From CAYFLR01 sp964343805 (GTDB lineage Bacteria; Bdellovibrionota_B; Oligoflexia; CAYFLR01), in assembly GCA_964343805.1 (NCBI GenBank), contig CAYFLR010000028.1:5314-69313 (forward strand): DNA of 64,000 nucleotides, written 5' to 3'. The notes beneath the pieces were generated by a model. It was not told the origin of the DNA. It made no database searches and saw only the letters and a program-made list of their open reading frames with translations. Made by a program: the position numbers and the translations under genes. Positions 47,024 through 54,948 of the stretch are shown here, piece by piece; within the stretch, counting starts at the first letter, position 1, and each line of letters starts with the position of its first letter.

Positions 47024-47641
47024 TTGAGTACAAGCGCTATGAAGTTAATTAAAGAATCGGTGTGGGTGGCAAATCCAATTACCTTTCAAGTATTGGGGAT
47101 TTGTTCTGCCTTGGCGGTGACTGTTCAACTAAAGCCAGCCCTTGTGATGACTCTGGCGGCAACCGCTGTATTGATAATATCCAACTTAGTGGTCTCATTT
47201 TTACGAAGTTTAATTCCTAGTAAAATTCGTATCATTGTTTATCTGACAATCATTGCGAGTTCCGTGATTTTAGTAGACCAGGTGTTAAAAGCATATCTTT
47301 ATGATGTCTCCCGTCAATTGTCTGTTTTTGTGGGACTCATTATTACTAATTGTATCATCATGGGACGAGCGGAAGCTTTTGCTATTCAAAATCCACCGCT
47401 TCCCTCCTTTTTCGATGCCATTGGAAATGGACTCGGTTACGGAATCATACTCTGCTTAGTAGCTGTGATTAGAGAAGTCTTTGGATCTGGAACATTGATG
47501 GGTGCCAAAGTTATTCCCCAAGCTTTGTATGACTTAGGTTATCAAAATATGGGTCTTATGGTTCTCCCCGCAGGAGCTTTTATAATACTCGGTCTGATCA
47601 TTTGGGGGCAGAAAACTCTGCAAGATTGGAGTGACAGTTAA
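47024..47641 (+). CDS. nqrD: Na+-NQR subunit D
   Basis: NqrD is a six-helix membrane subunit that, with NqrE, holds an intramembrane iron centre. The two conserved Cys are seen in FQVLGICSALAV and LIITNCIIMGRAEAF. The start is TTG 47024 with GGGGG eight bases before; the resulting MSTSAMKLIKES fits the normal NqrD N-terminus better than the internal ATG 47039. Length 205 is usual. Confidence 0.93.
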   Translation: MSTSAMKLIKESVWVANPITFQVLGICSALAVTVQLKPALVMTLAATAVLIISNLVVSFLRSLIPSKIRIIVYLTIIASSVILVDQVLKAYLYDVSRQLSVFVGLIITNCIIMGRAEAFAIQNPPLPSFFDAIGNGLGYGIILCLVAVIREVFGSGTLMGAKVIPQALYDLGYQNMGLMVLPAGAFIILGLIIWGQKTLQDWSDS

Positions 47642-47669
47642 TTGTTTTAACCTTAGGTAAGGGATTGTT

Positions 47670-48275
47670 ATGCATTATCTCTCTTTAGCCATTGATTCAA
47701 TATTTGTAAGTAACATACTGCTCGCCTACTTTTTAGGAATGTGCTCCTTTTTGGCCCAATCTAAAAAGGTTGAAGTGGCCCTGGGATTAGGTTCAGCGGT
47801 TATTTTTGTATTGGTTATCTCTGCGCCACTCAACTGGATGATTAATCAATATTTTCTACAAGAGGGGGCTTTGGCTTGGGCTGGAGTGCCAAACTCTGAT
47901 TTTTCCTTTCTCCAATTTATCACCTTCATTGCGGTAATTGCTGCTTTGGTGCAGATTGTGGAAATGATTATTGATCGTTTTAGCCCGGCTCTGTATGCCA
48001 CCTTAGGAATTTTCCTTCCATTGATTGCTGTGAACTGTGCCATCTTGGGTACATCTCTTTTTATGGTAGAAAGAGAATACACTTTCATGGAGACATTGGT
48101 TTATGGAATTGCAGCCGGATTAGGATGGTTACTTGCTATTGTAACAATGGCCGCCATTCGAACTAAAATTACCTATTCAAATGTGCCCAAAGGGCTAGAA
48201 GGTTTGGGGATTACCATGATAATCACCGGACTAATGGCTATGGGATTTATGTGTTTTTCAGGAATTAGCATGTAG
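47670..48275 (+). CDS. nqrE: Na+-NQR subunit E
   Basis: NqrE is the inverted-topology partner of NqrD in the membrane. It has six helices and the conserved Cys residues in FLGMCSFLAQSKK and IAVNCAILGTSLFM. Typical sequence VPKGLEGLGITMIITGLMAMGF ends the protein. Length 201 is standard. It sits 28 bases after nqrD and 11 bases before nqrF. Confidence 0.95.
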   Translation: MHYLSLAIDSIFVSNILLAYFLGMCSFLAQSKKVEVALGLGSAVIFVLVISAPLNWMINQYFLQEGALAWAGVPNSDFSFLQFITFIAVIAALVQIVEMIIDRFSPALYATLGIFLPLIAVNCAILGTSLFMVEREYTFMETLVYGIAAGLGWLLAIVTMAAIRTKITYSNVPKGLEGLGITMIITGLMAMGFMCFSGISM

Positions 48276-48286
48276 GGGAGCCAGGT

Positions 48287-49501
48287 ATGGTTGTCGGATT
48301 GAGTGTTCTCATTTTCACTGGAACCATTGTGGTTTTAGTGGCACTTTTAATGGTTGCGGAAAAGTTCCTCTCCAAGAGTGGAATGTGCAATGTCCGTTTG
48401 AATAAGGACGATGATAAGGTTATTCCCGTTAAGCCGGGAACAACTATTCTTAATGCCCTTACGGAAAAGCAGATTTATCTTCCTTCTGCCTGTGGTGGCG
48501 GTGGTACCTGTGGTATGTGTAAATGTGTTGTAACTGATGGTGGCGGTGATGTTCTTCCTACAGAACTCGGCCATCTTTCTCGTACAGAAATTAAGAAAAA
48601 TGTACGAGTGGGCTGTCAGGTTAAGGTGAAAGAAGATATGGATCTGGAAATCCCCGATGAAATCTTCAATATTAAGAAATTCAACGTGACAGTTGTATCC
48701 AATCAAAATGTGGCTACCTTCATTAAAGAATTGGTGCTTCAGTTAGATGAAGGAGATGAGCTTCATTTTGAATCAGGTGGATATATTCAAATTGATATCC
48801 CCACCTATGATATTCCATTCACTGACTTTGATATTGAAGAGGAGTATAGAGAAGATTGGGATACATATAAACTTTGGGAACTGAAAGGTAAAAATACTGA
48901 ACCTATTTACCGTGCTTATTCTATGGCTAGTCATCCAGCTGAAAAGAATACTGTGAAGTTAAATGTTCGAATTGCGACTCCTCCACCTCGAACCTCTTTT
49001 CCTCCAGGTATTTCTTCAACCTATATATTTAACCTGAAACCAGGTGACCGTTGTACAATTAGTGGACCTTATGGAGAATTCTTCATTAAAGATACCAAGC
49101 GTGAAATGTGTTACATCGGTGGTGGAGCTGGAATGGCACCCATGCGGAGTCATATCTTCCATCTTTTCCATACCGAAAAAACCGATCGACCTGTCTCTTT
49201 TTGGTATGGTGCTCGCTCGCTAAGAGAGATGTTTTATGATGATGAGTTTAAAGCTATTGCTAAAGACTTTCCTAACTTTAATTACAATGTGGCTTTATCC
49301 GAGCCCATGCCAGAAGACAACTGGGAGGGGCTAACCGGTTTTATTCATCAAGCTCTTCTCGATAATTATCTTAACAAACATGAAGATCCGGGTGAAATTG
49401 AGTACTACCTCTGTGGTCCACCAATGATGATCGATGCTGTGATTGCCATGCTTGACAGCTTGGGTGTAGAGCCCGAAATGATCGCCTACGATAAATTCTA
49501 A
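48287..49501 (+). CDS. nqrF: Na+-NQR subunit F, NADH dehydrogenase subunit
   Basis: NqrF accepts electrons from NADH. One membrane helix (about 5-25) is followed by a plant-type [2Fe-2S] ferredoxin domain with Cys in CGGGGTCGMCKC (about residues 68-79) and a fourth Cys in VGCQVKV. An FAD domain (RAYSMASHP) and an NADH domain (YIGGGAGMAPMRSH, YLCGPPMM) complete it. Length 404 is standard. The operon ends here with a clear terminator. Confidence 0.96.
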   Translation: MVVGLSVLIFTGTIVVLVALLMVAEKFLSKSGMCNVRLNKDDDKVIPVKPGTTILNALTEKQIYLPSACGGGGTCGMCKCVVTDGGGDVLPTELGHLSRTEIKKNVRVGCQVKVKEDMDLEIPDEIFNIKKFNVTVVSNQNVATFIKELVLQLDEGDELHFESGGYIQIDIPTYDIPFTDFDIEEEYREDWDTYKLWELKGKNTEPIYRAYSMASHPAEKNTVKLNVRIATPPPRTSFPPGISSTYIFNLKPGDRCTISGPYGEFFIKDTKREMCYIGGGAGMAPMRSHIFHLFHTEKTDRPVSFWYGARSLREMFYDDEFKAIAKDFPNFNYNVALSEPMPEDNWEGLTGFIHQALLDNYLNKHEDPGEIEYYLCGPPMMIDAVIAMLDSLGVEPEMIAYDKF

Positions 49502-49519
49502 AATTATTATCTATCTAAT

Positions 49520-49548
49520 AGAGGGAATGCTTGACTTTCCCTCTTTCT
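49520..49548 (+). terminator. Intrinsic terminator after nqrF
   Basis: AGAGGGAA (49520-49527) pairs with TTCCCTCT (49537-49544) around a nine-base loop, followed by TTCTCT. It ends the nqr operon 18 bases after the stop. Confidence 0.65.
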
Positions 49549-49604
49549 CTACTTACTATTCCCCATAATTTAAAAGTGTGTTTGAGCGAATAAGGAGGCA
49601 GCAA

Positions 49605-51026
49605 TTGGAAGAGAGTATGCAACAGTTTGTGAACTCAATGGAAGAAGAAAAACAAGACCAAGTGGCCATCAATCAATTTTTAAAAATGTACAAATCCTAT
49701 CTGCAGGATTCCAAAGGATGTGTCAACTGGGATAAAGTTGTTCCCTTAAGTCCGGGTGGAGAGAAAAACTTAATTGTCGATTACCAATCCCTACCTTTAG
49801 ATCATTTAAATAGTTTAGGCACTGATGCTTTAAATCAATTGGTGATTTGTAAGTTAAATGGAGGTTTAGGAACGAGTATGGGCTGTTCGGGTCCTAAATC
49901 AACTTTGATGGTTTCCAAGCAGGAATCTTTTTTATCTATATTTATTAAACAGGTGGAAAAGTTACAACAGCTTCATCAAATAAAAATACCGATCATTCTG
50001 CTGAATAGTTACAACACGGATCAAATGACTAAAGAAATTGTGAAAACCATTCCAGAAGCCGAGTCATTAGATATCAGCTATATCATCCAAAATAAATTTC
50101 CTCGTATCTGGCAGAAGTCGGATGGAGAAGATGGAGTGCTATCAAAGGAATTTGGCAAGGACCGATTTTATCCACCTGGTCATGGAGACATTTACCTTAC
50201 TTTGCAACGAGATGCAGGAATAAAGAAGCTCCTTGAACAAGGTAAGAAATACATTTTTATCTCCAATTCTGACAATCTGGGCGCAACTGTGGATCCTCGG
50301 ATGCTTGGTTATATGGTAGAACAAGACCTCTCCTTTATGATGGAGGTAACCTCTAAGACTGAAAATGATAAAAAAGGTGGCACCCTGATTCAATATCCAG
50401 ATAGTAATGATAAACAGGTGGTGAAATTACTGGAGATTGCCCAGGTGGACGAAAATCATAAAGAGGACTTTCAATCCACCGAGGTGTTTTCGGTATTCAA
50501 TACCAATAGTATTTGGGTCAGCTTAGAGCAGATGCAGCAAAAAATTGAGAACGATCAACTTAATATGGATGTGATTGTCAATCCAAAGCAGGTGGAAAAT
50601 AGACCTGTGATCCAATTGGAAGTAGCCATGGGTAGTGCCATTGCTTCCTTTGATAGATCTATTGGTATGTTGGTTTCTCGAAATCGTTTTTTTCCAGTCA
50701 AAAATACCAATGATCTATTTCTTCTGCGCTCGAATTTGTTTGAGATTAAAAATGGAGCTATTGAAAGAAAATCCATGGAGAAACCTCTGCCGGTCATATC
50801 CTTGGGAAGTCATTTTAAAAACGTAGATGATTTTGAATTGCTGTGCCCTGTCATTCCAGATATTTCCGAACTTAAATCTCTCTCCATTAAAGGAAGTTTT
50901 CAATTTTCAGAAGGAATGGTTCTAAAGGGGGATGTGGTTTTAGAAGGTGGAGATGAGAAGGTGATAATACCAAAAGGAACTTCTTTAGAAGCAGGAACCT
51001 ATCCATCTAGCTTTTTCAAGTCTTAG
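49605..51026 (+). CDS. UTP-glucose-1-phosphate uridylyltransferase, UGP/UAP type
   Basis: This makes UDP-glucose from UTP and glucose-1-phosphate. The nucleotide-binding signature LNGGLGTSMGCSGPKS marks the UGP2-type (mostly eukaryotic) family rather than the bacterial GalU family. ISNSDNLGATVDP and the C-terminal left-handed helix region fit. The start is TTG 49605 because AAGGAGG lies six bases upstream; the GTG at 49578 and ATG at 49617 have no such site. UDP-glucose would feed surface polysaccharide or osmolyte synthesis. It precedes trpS by 19 bases. Confidence 0.9.
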   Translation: MEESMQQFVNSMEEEKQDQVAINQFLKMYKSYLQDSKGCVNWDKVVPLSPGGEKNLIVDYQSLPLDHLNSLGTDALNQLVICKLNGGLGTSMGCSGPKSTLMVSKQESFLSIFIKQVEKLQQLHQIKIPIILLNSYNTDQMTKEIVKTIPEAESLDISYIIQNKFPRIWQKSDGEDGVLSKEFGKDRFYPPGHGDIYLTLQRDAGIKKLLEQGKKYIFISNSDNLGATVDPRMLGYMVEQDLSFMMEVTSKTENDKKGGTLIQYPDSNDKQVVKLLEIAQVDENHKEDFQSTEVFSVFNTNSIWVSLEQMQQKIENDQLNMDVIVNPKQVENRPVIQLEVAMGSAIASFDRSIGMLVSRNRFFPVKNTNDLFLLRSNLFEIKNGAIERKSMEKPLPVISLGSHFKNVDDFELLCPVIPDISELKSLSIKGSFQFSEGMVLKGDVVLEGGDEKVIIPKGTSLEAGTYPSSFFKS

Positions 51027-51045
51027 GAAGGAGAAAGAATCAGAT

Positions 51046-52017
51046 ATGAAAAAAAAGATGCTAACAGGTATAAAACCTACCGGGACACCTCATTTAGGAA
51101 ATTACTTCGCTGCCATAAGGCCTGCAATTGAGCAACAAGATCAATATGAAGGTCACTTTTTTATAGCCAACTTGCATGCTTTAAACACAGTACCCAAACG
51201 TGAAGAATTGGTGGAGAGTACTTATAAGGTGGCCGCTGTATGGCTTTCCTTGGGCCTTGATCCCAACAAGACTCTTTTTTGGAAACAGTCGGATGTCAAT
51301 GAAGTGATTGAACTCATGTGGTATTTAGCTTCCTTTTCCTCATTTGGATTATTGTCTCGAGCCCACTCCTTTAAAGATGCCAAAAATAAATCCAAAGAAG
51401 TGAATATGGGGCTCTTTAATTATCCTCTGTTGATGGCTTCGGATATCTTACTTTTTAATACCGAGTTAGTTCCGGTTGGAAAAGATCAAAAACAGCATGT
51501 AGAGATTGCTAGAGACATTGCTGTCAAATTCAATAATGCCTATGGTGAAATCCTCACCTTACCTGAGCCAATTATTGAAGAAACGACGGCTATTGTCCCT
51601 GGGGTGGATGGACAGAAGATGTCTAAATCCTATAATAATGTGATTCCCATTTTTGAAAAATCAAAGAAACTCAGAAAAATGGTGATGAAAATAGTTACCG
51701 ACTCCAAGGAATTGGAAGATGTGAAAGATCCCGATGAATCTATTATTTACCAACTCTACACATTGGTTGCAAACCAAGAGCAGCAAAAAGTCCTACGAGA
51801 TAAATACCTGCAGGGTGGTTATGGGTACGGACATGCCAAACAAGATCTCTTTGAAAGCCTAGAGGAGTACTTCGGTAAGGCCAGAGATGAGTACTTTAAA
51901 TTGATGGATGATCGTAATTATTTAGATAGGATCTTAGCTGAAGGAGCTCAAAAAGCTCGTGAAAGATGTGAACCTTTAATGAAGGAAATTCGTTCAGTTG
52001 TTGGCGTGTCCGTTTAG
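51046..52017 (+). CDS. trpS: Tryptophanyl-tRNA synthetase
   Basis: This class Ic synthetase charges tRNA-Trp. The HIGH-like motif reads KPTGTPHLGNYFAAIRP (about residues 7-23) and the KMSKS loop reads KMSKSYNNVI (about 190-199). Length 323 is within the normal range of 320-340. AAGGAG lies 12 bases before the ATG. No T-box or leader peptide is seen. It follows the UDP-glucose enzyme and may share its transcript. Confidence 0.96.
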   Translation: MKKKMLTGIKPTGTPHLGNYFAAIRPAIEQQDQYEGHFFIANLHALNTVPKREELVESTYKVAAVWLSLGLDPNKTLFWKQSDVNEVIELMWYLASFSSFGLLSRAHSFKDAKNKSKEVNMGLFNYPLLMASDILLFNTELVPVGKDQKQHVEIARDIAVKFNNAYGEILTLPEPIIEETTAIVPGVDGQKMSKSYNNVIPIFEKSKKLRKMVMKIVTDSKELEDVKDPDESIIYQLYTLVANQEQQKVLRDKYLQGGYGYGHAKQDLFESLEEYFGKARDEYFKLMDDRNYLDRILAEGAQKARERCEPLMKEIRSVVGVSV

Positions 52018-52054
52018 ATTGAGTATAATGAGTTCGTATTATTCTTATAAGAGA

Positions 52055-52084
52055 TTGAAATAGGTATTGATGTTTCACTGTAAT
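52055..52084 (+). promoter_or_regulatory. Possible sigma-70 promoter before LeuA-like gene
   Basis: TTGAAA (52055-52060) and TGTAAT (52079-52084) are 18 bases apart, 40 bases before the start codon. The match is weak to moderate. Confidence 0.3.
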
Positions 52085-52124
52085 TAGTTTAATTCTATGC
52101 TCTTGAAAAAAAGGAGAGGTTATA

Positions 52125-52739
52125 ATGAAAACGATTGGACAAAATGATCAATTATTTGATTTATTTAAATCCGTTTTAAATGATGACTATATATCTTGGG
52201 AAATTAACTCATATCAAGTGTCAGAGGGAATTGAGAGTGATCTTGCTCAGCTCAAAGTTGACCTCAAACAGTCCGATGGAAAAATAATATCTCTAGAGGG
52301 ATCTGGCGATGGCGTTATTGATGCTTTTTTCTCCACTTTAGTTGAATCTTTTTCCAGTGAATACTGCTCTCTCAAAACCATTAACTTTGCTGATTTTAAA
52401 GTCACCACCAATATTGCTTCCAAAAACTCATTTTCTGGCTCGGACTCTGAAGTGGAGGTGGAGATACTCATCGAAAATAGTTACAAGAAGCAATTTAATT
52501 TTGTGAAAAGTGGGCGGAGTATGCTATCAGCTGCTATGAAGGCAACTCTCATTGTTACTGAATTTTTTGTTAATAGTGAGAAGGCCTATATTGTGGCATC
52601 TAAGTCACTCGCCGATAGTCAAGAACGGCATCGGAGTGATTTAGTGCAACACTATCAAAACATACTTATCCAGCTGGTTAAGAACACTTCTTATTCTGAG
52701 ATAATTGAAAATTTAAAAGAGGAACAATCAAAAAAATAA
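52125..52739 (+). CDS. Stand-alone LeuA regulatory (allosteric) domain protein
   Basis: The sequence matches by eye the C-terminal regulatory domain of 2-isopropylmalate synthase. YQVSEGI fits the first strand, GDGVIDAFFSTL the GDGPVDA loop-helix, FKVTTNIASKNSFSG-SDSEVEVEI the central strands and SGRSMLSAAMKATLIV the last helix. No catalytic TIM barrel is attached. The final 35 residues form a charged helix. The domain binds leucine in LeuA and isoleucine in citramalate synthase, so this protein may sense a branched amino acid or pair with a truncated synthase. AAGGAGAGG precedes the ATG. The family match is moderate and the function inferred. Confidence 0.6.
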   Translation: MKTIGQNDQLFDLFKSVLNDDYISWEINSYQVSEGIESDLAQLKVDLKQSDGKIISLEGSGDGVIDAFFSTLVESFSSEYCSLKTINFADFKVTTNIASKNSFSGSDSEVEVEILIENSYKKQFNFVKSGRSMLSAAMKATLIVTEFFVNSEKAYIVASKSLADSQERHRSDLVQHYQNILIQLVKNTSYSEIIENLKEEQSKK

Positions 52740-52806
52740 GCCACGTAGAGGTTGGCTTCATTATATATGGGAAATAGTTTTATTAGTTAATCTTATAGGA
52801 GGGTCT

Positions 52807-54831
52807 ATGAAGTTATTAGAGTTTGGTATTAATGCGAGTCCATATTTCGGACTCCTCGGTTTGATCGTATCCTTTGCGATATATACTGTGATTAAAAATA
52901 AAGATGTGGGCTCAGAAAGAATGAAAGAAATTTCTGACATGATTCATGACGGAGCTATGGTCTTTTTAAAATCTGAGTACACCCTTCTTGCTGGCTTTAT
53001 CGTTCTCGTTGCCATATTACTTTTTATTTTTATTGCGCCTCAAACTTCTTACGCTTTCTTAGGTGGAGCAGCTTGTTCTATGTTGGCTGGTTTTATGGGA
53101 ATGAAAGCTGCAACCAGGGCTAATGTTCGTACCAGTAATGCTGCTAATAAGCAGGGAAAAGGTGCTGCTTTGATGGTGGCTTTCGGTGGTGGATCTGTGA
53201 TGGGTCTTGCTGTTGCGGCTTTAGGACTTCTTGGCGTTTCCGTTGTTTTCTTATTAGTCTATAAAACTGGTGGATATCAATACCTCAATGGTTTTGCTAT
53301 GGGAGCTTCTAGTATTGCTCTTTTTGCTCGTGTTGGTGGTGGTATTTATACCAAAGCTGCTGATGTGGGTGCTGACTTAGTTGGTAAAGTAGAAGCTGGA
53401 ATTCCTGAGGATGATCCTCGTAACCCCGCTACCATTGCTGACAACGTTGGTGACAATGTGGGTGACACAGCAGGTATGGGCGCTGACATTTTTGAATCCT
53501 ATGTGGGTTCTGTAATTGCTACTATCGCTATCGCAGCTACCAGTGCTAATTTTCTTGATCCTTCAATGAAAGAAGCCGCCATTTTCATGCCAATCGGTTT
53601 CATCATGATTGGACTTGTTGCTTCACTGATTGGAATTGGCTTTATGCAGATTCTTAAAAATATCAATCCTGCTCATGCCTTAGAAGGAGTGACATGGATT
53701 GCTGCAGCATTGTTTATCCTCGGTGCTTGGTGGTTAACCGCACAATTAGGTATTCAATTTACATTAGCAAATGGTTCCGTGAGTAGTATTTATGCTCCTT
53801 TATTCAGTGTTATTGCGGGTACTGCAGCTGGAATTCTTATAGGTCGTGTTACTGACTATTACACCTCTAAAGCCCCTGTTTTAAAAATTGCTGAAGCTTC
53901 TAAGTTTGGACCAGCTACGAACATCATTGCAGGTTTAGGTATTGGAATGAAGTCAGCTTTATGGCCAGTGTTATTTATCTGTGCTGCGATCTTTATTTCT
54001 TATTCCCTCTGTGGACTTTTTGGAATTGGAATTGCTGCTGTTGGTATGCTAGCCACAACTGGTGTAACTATGTCTGTAGATGCTTATGGTCCTATTGCTG
54101 ATAATGCTGGCGGAATTTCTGAAATGTGCGAACTTGGAAAAGAGACTCGTGATATTACAGATTCCTTAGATGCCATCGGTAATACAACTGCTGCTGTTGG
54201 AAAAGGTTTCGCTATTGGATCTGCTGCTTTAACTGCTCTAGCTTTATTTTCTGCTTATGCTTCAGCTGCCAAAATTCAATCAATCAGTCTTTTGGATCCA
54301 CTTGTAGTTATAGGACTTTTTATCGGAGCTGTTGTTCCTTTCCTTATTGGTGCTATGACAATGGACTCGGTTGGTAAAGCGGCTCAAGACATGGTTGAGG
54401 AAGTAAGAAGACAGTTTAAAGAGATAACAGGATTAATGGAAGGAAAAGCTAAGCCTGATTCTTCTAGATGTGTTGAGATTTCTACCAAAGCTTCTCTTCG
54501 TGAAATGGTCTTACCCGGATTTGTAACTATCATTACTCCAGTGTTGGTGGGATTTATTCTTGGTAAAGCAGCTCTTGGTGGATTACTCGCTGGTTCTTTA
54601 GCTGCAGGTGTTTTAATGGCTCTTTTTATGGCTAACGCTGGTGGTGCTTGGGACAATGCTAAGAAAGCTATTGAAGCTGGATTACACGGTGGAAAAGGAA
54701 GTGATGTTCATAAAGCGGCTGTTTGTGGTGACACTGTAGGCGACCCCTTCAAAGATACATCCGGTCCTGCACTGAATATTGTAGTTAAATTAATGGCAGT
54801 TGTGTCATTGGTTATTGCAACTATTATCTAA
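52807..54831 (+). CDS. hppA: Membrane-bound pyrophosphatase
   Basis: This enzyme hydrolyses pyrophosphate to pump H+ or Na+ through the inner membrane. It has about 16 helices. The catalytic loops are intact: DVGADLVGKVE, EDDPRNPATIADNVGDNVGD and the late CGDTVGDPFKDTSGPALN. GNTTAA (Ala462) is the K+-dependent signature, not the Lys of K+-independent forms. Glu230 in GADIFESYVG lies at the position typical of Na+-transporting forms (Glu246 in Thermotoga), one helix turn before that of plant H+ pumps. ATAGGAGGG is a strong ribosome site. Length 674 is typical. Na+ transport is inference. Confidence 0.93.
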   Translation: MKLLEFGINASPYFGLLGLIVSFAIYTVIKNKDVGSERMKEISDMIHDGAMVFLKSEYTLLAGFIVLVAILLFIFIAPQTSYAFLGGAACSMLAGFMGMKAATRANVRTSNAANKQGKGAALMVAFGGGSVMGLAVAALGLLGVSVVFLLVYKTGGYQYLNGFAMGASSIALFARVGGGIYTKAADVGADLVGKVEAGIPEDDPRNPATIADNVGDNVGDTAGMGADIFESYVGSVIATIAIAATSANFLDPSMKEAAIFMPIGFIMIGLVASLIGIGFMQILKNINPAHALEGVTWIAAALFILGAWWLTAQLGIQFTLANGSVSSIYAPLFSVIAGTAAGILIGRVTDYYTSKAPVLKIAEASKFGPATNIIAGLGIGMKSALWPVLFICAAIFISYSLCGLFGIGIAAVGMLATTGVTMSVDAYGPIADNAGGISEMCELGKETRDITDSLDAIGNTTAAVGKGFAIGSAALTALALFSAYASAAKIQSISLLDPLVVIGLFIGAVVPFLIGAMTMDSVGKAAQDMVEEVRRQFKEITGLMEGKAKPDSSRCVEISTKASLREMVLPGFVTIITPVLVGFILGKAALGGLLAGSLAAGVLMALFMANAGGAWDNAKKAIEAGLHGGKGSDVHKAAVCGDTVGDPFKDTSGPALNIVVKLMAVVSLVIATII

Positions 54832-54890
54832 TGAAAAAGTTTTTTGATCACAATCAATAATGTATTGTTGATCAATAATTTGATAAAAAG

Positions 54891-54923
54891 AGAGGCGATG
54901 TTTAATACATTGCCTCTTTTTTT
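54891..54923 (+). terminator. Intrinsic terminator after hppA
   Basis: An 11-base-pair stem (AGAGGCGATGT with ACATTGCCTCT, one G-T pair), a five-base loop and a run of T form a strong terminator, 60 bases after the hppA stop and before clpB. Confidence 0.85.
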
Positions 54924-54948
54924 ATGTCTTGTTGAGGAGTAGGGAACT

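Noticed and set aside
52738..52758. Hairpin AAGCCA / TGGCTT after the LeuA-like gene
   Set aside because: The stem is short and no T-run follows, so it is not a convincing terminator.
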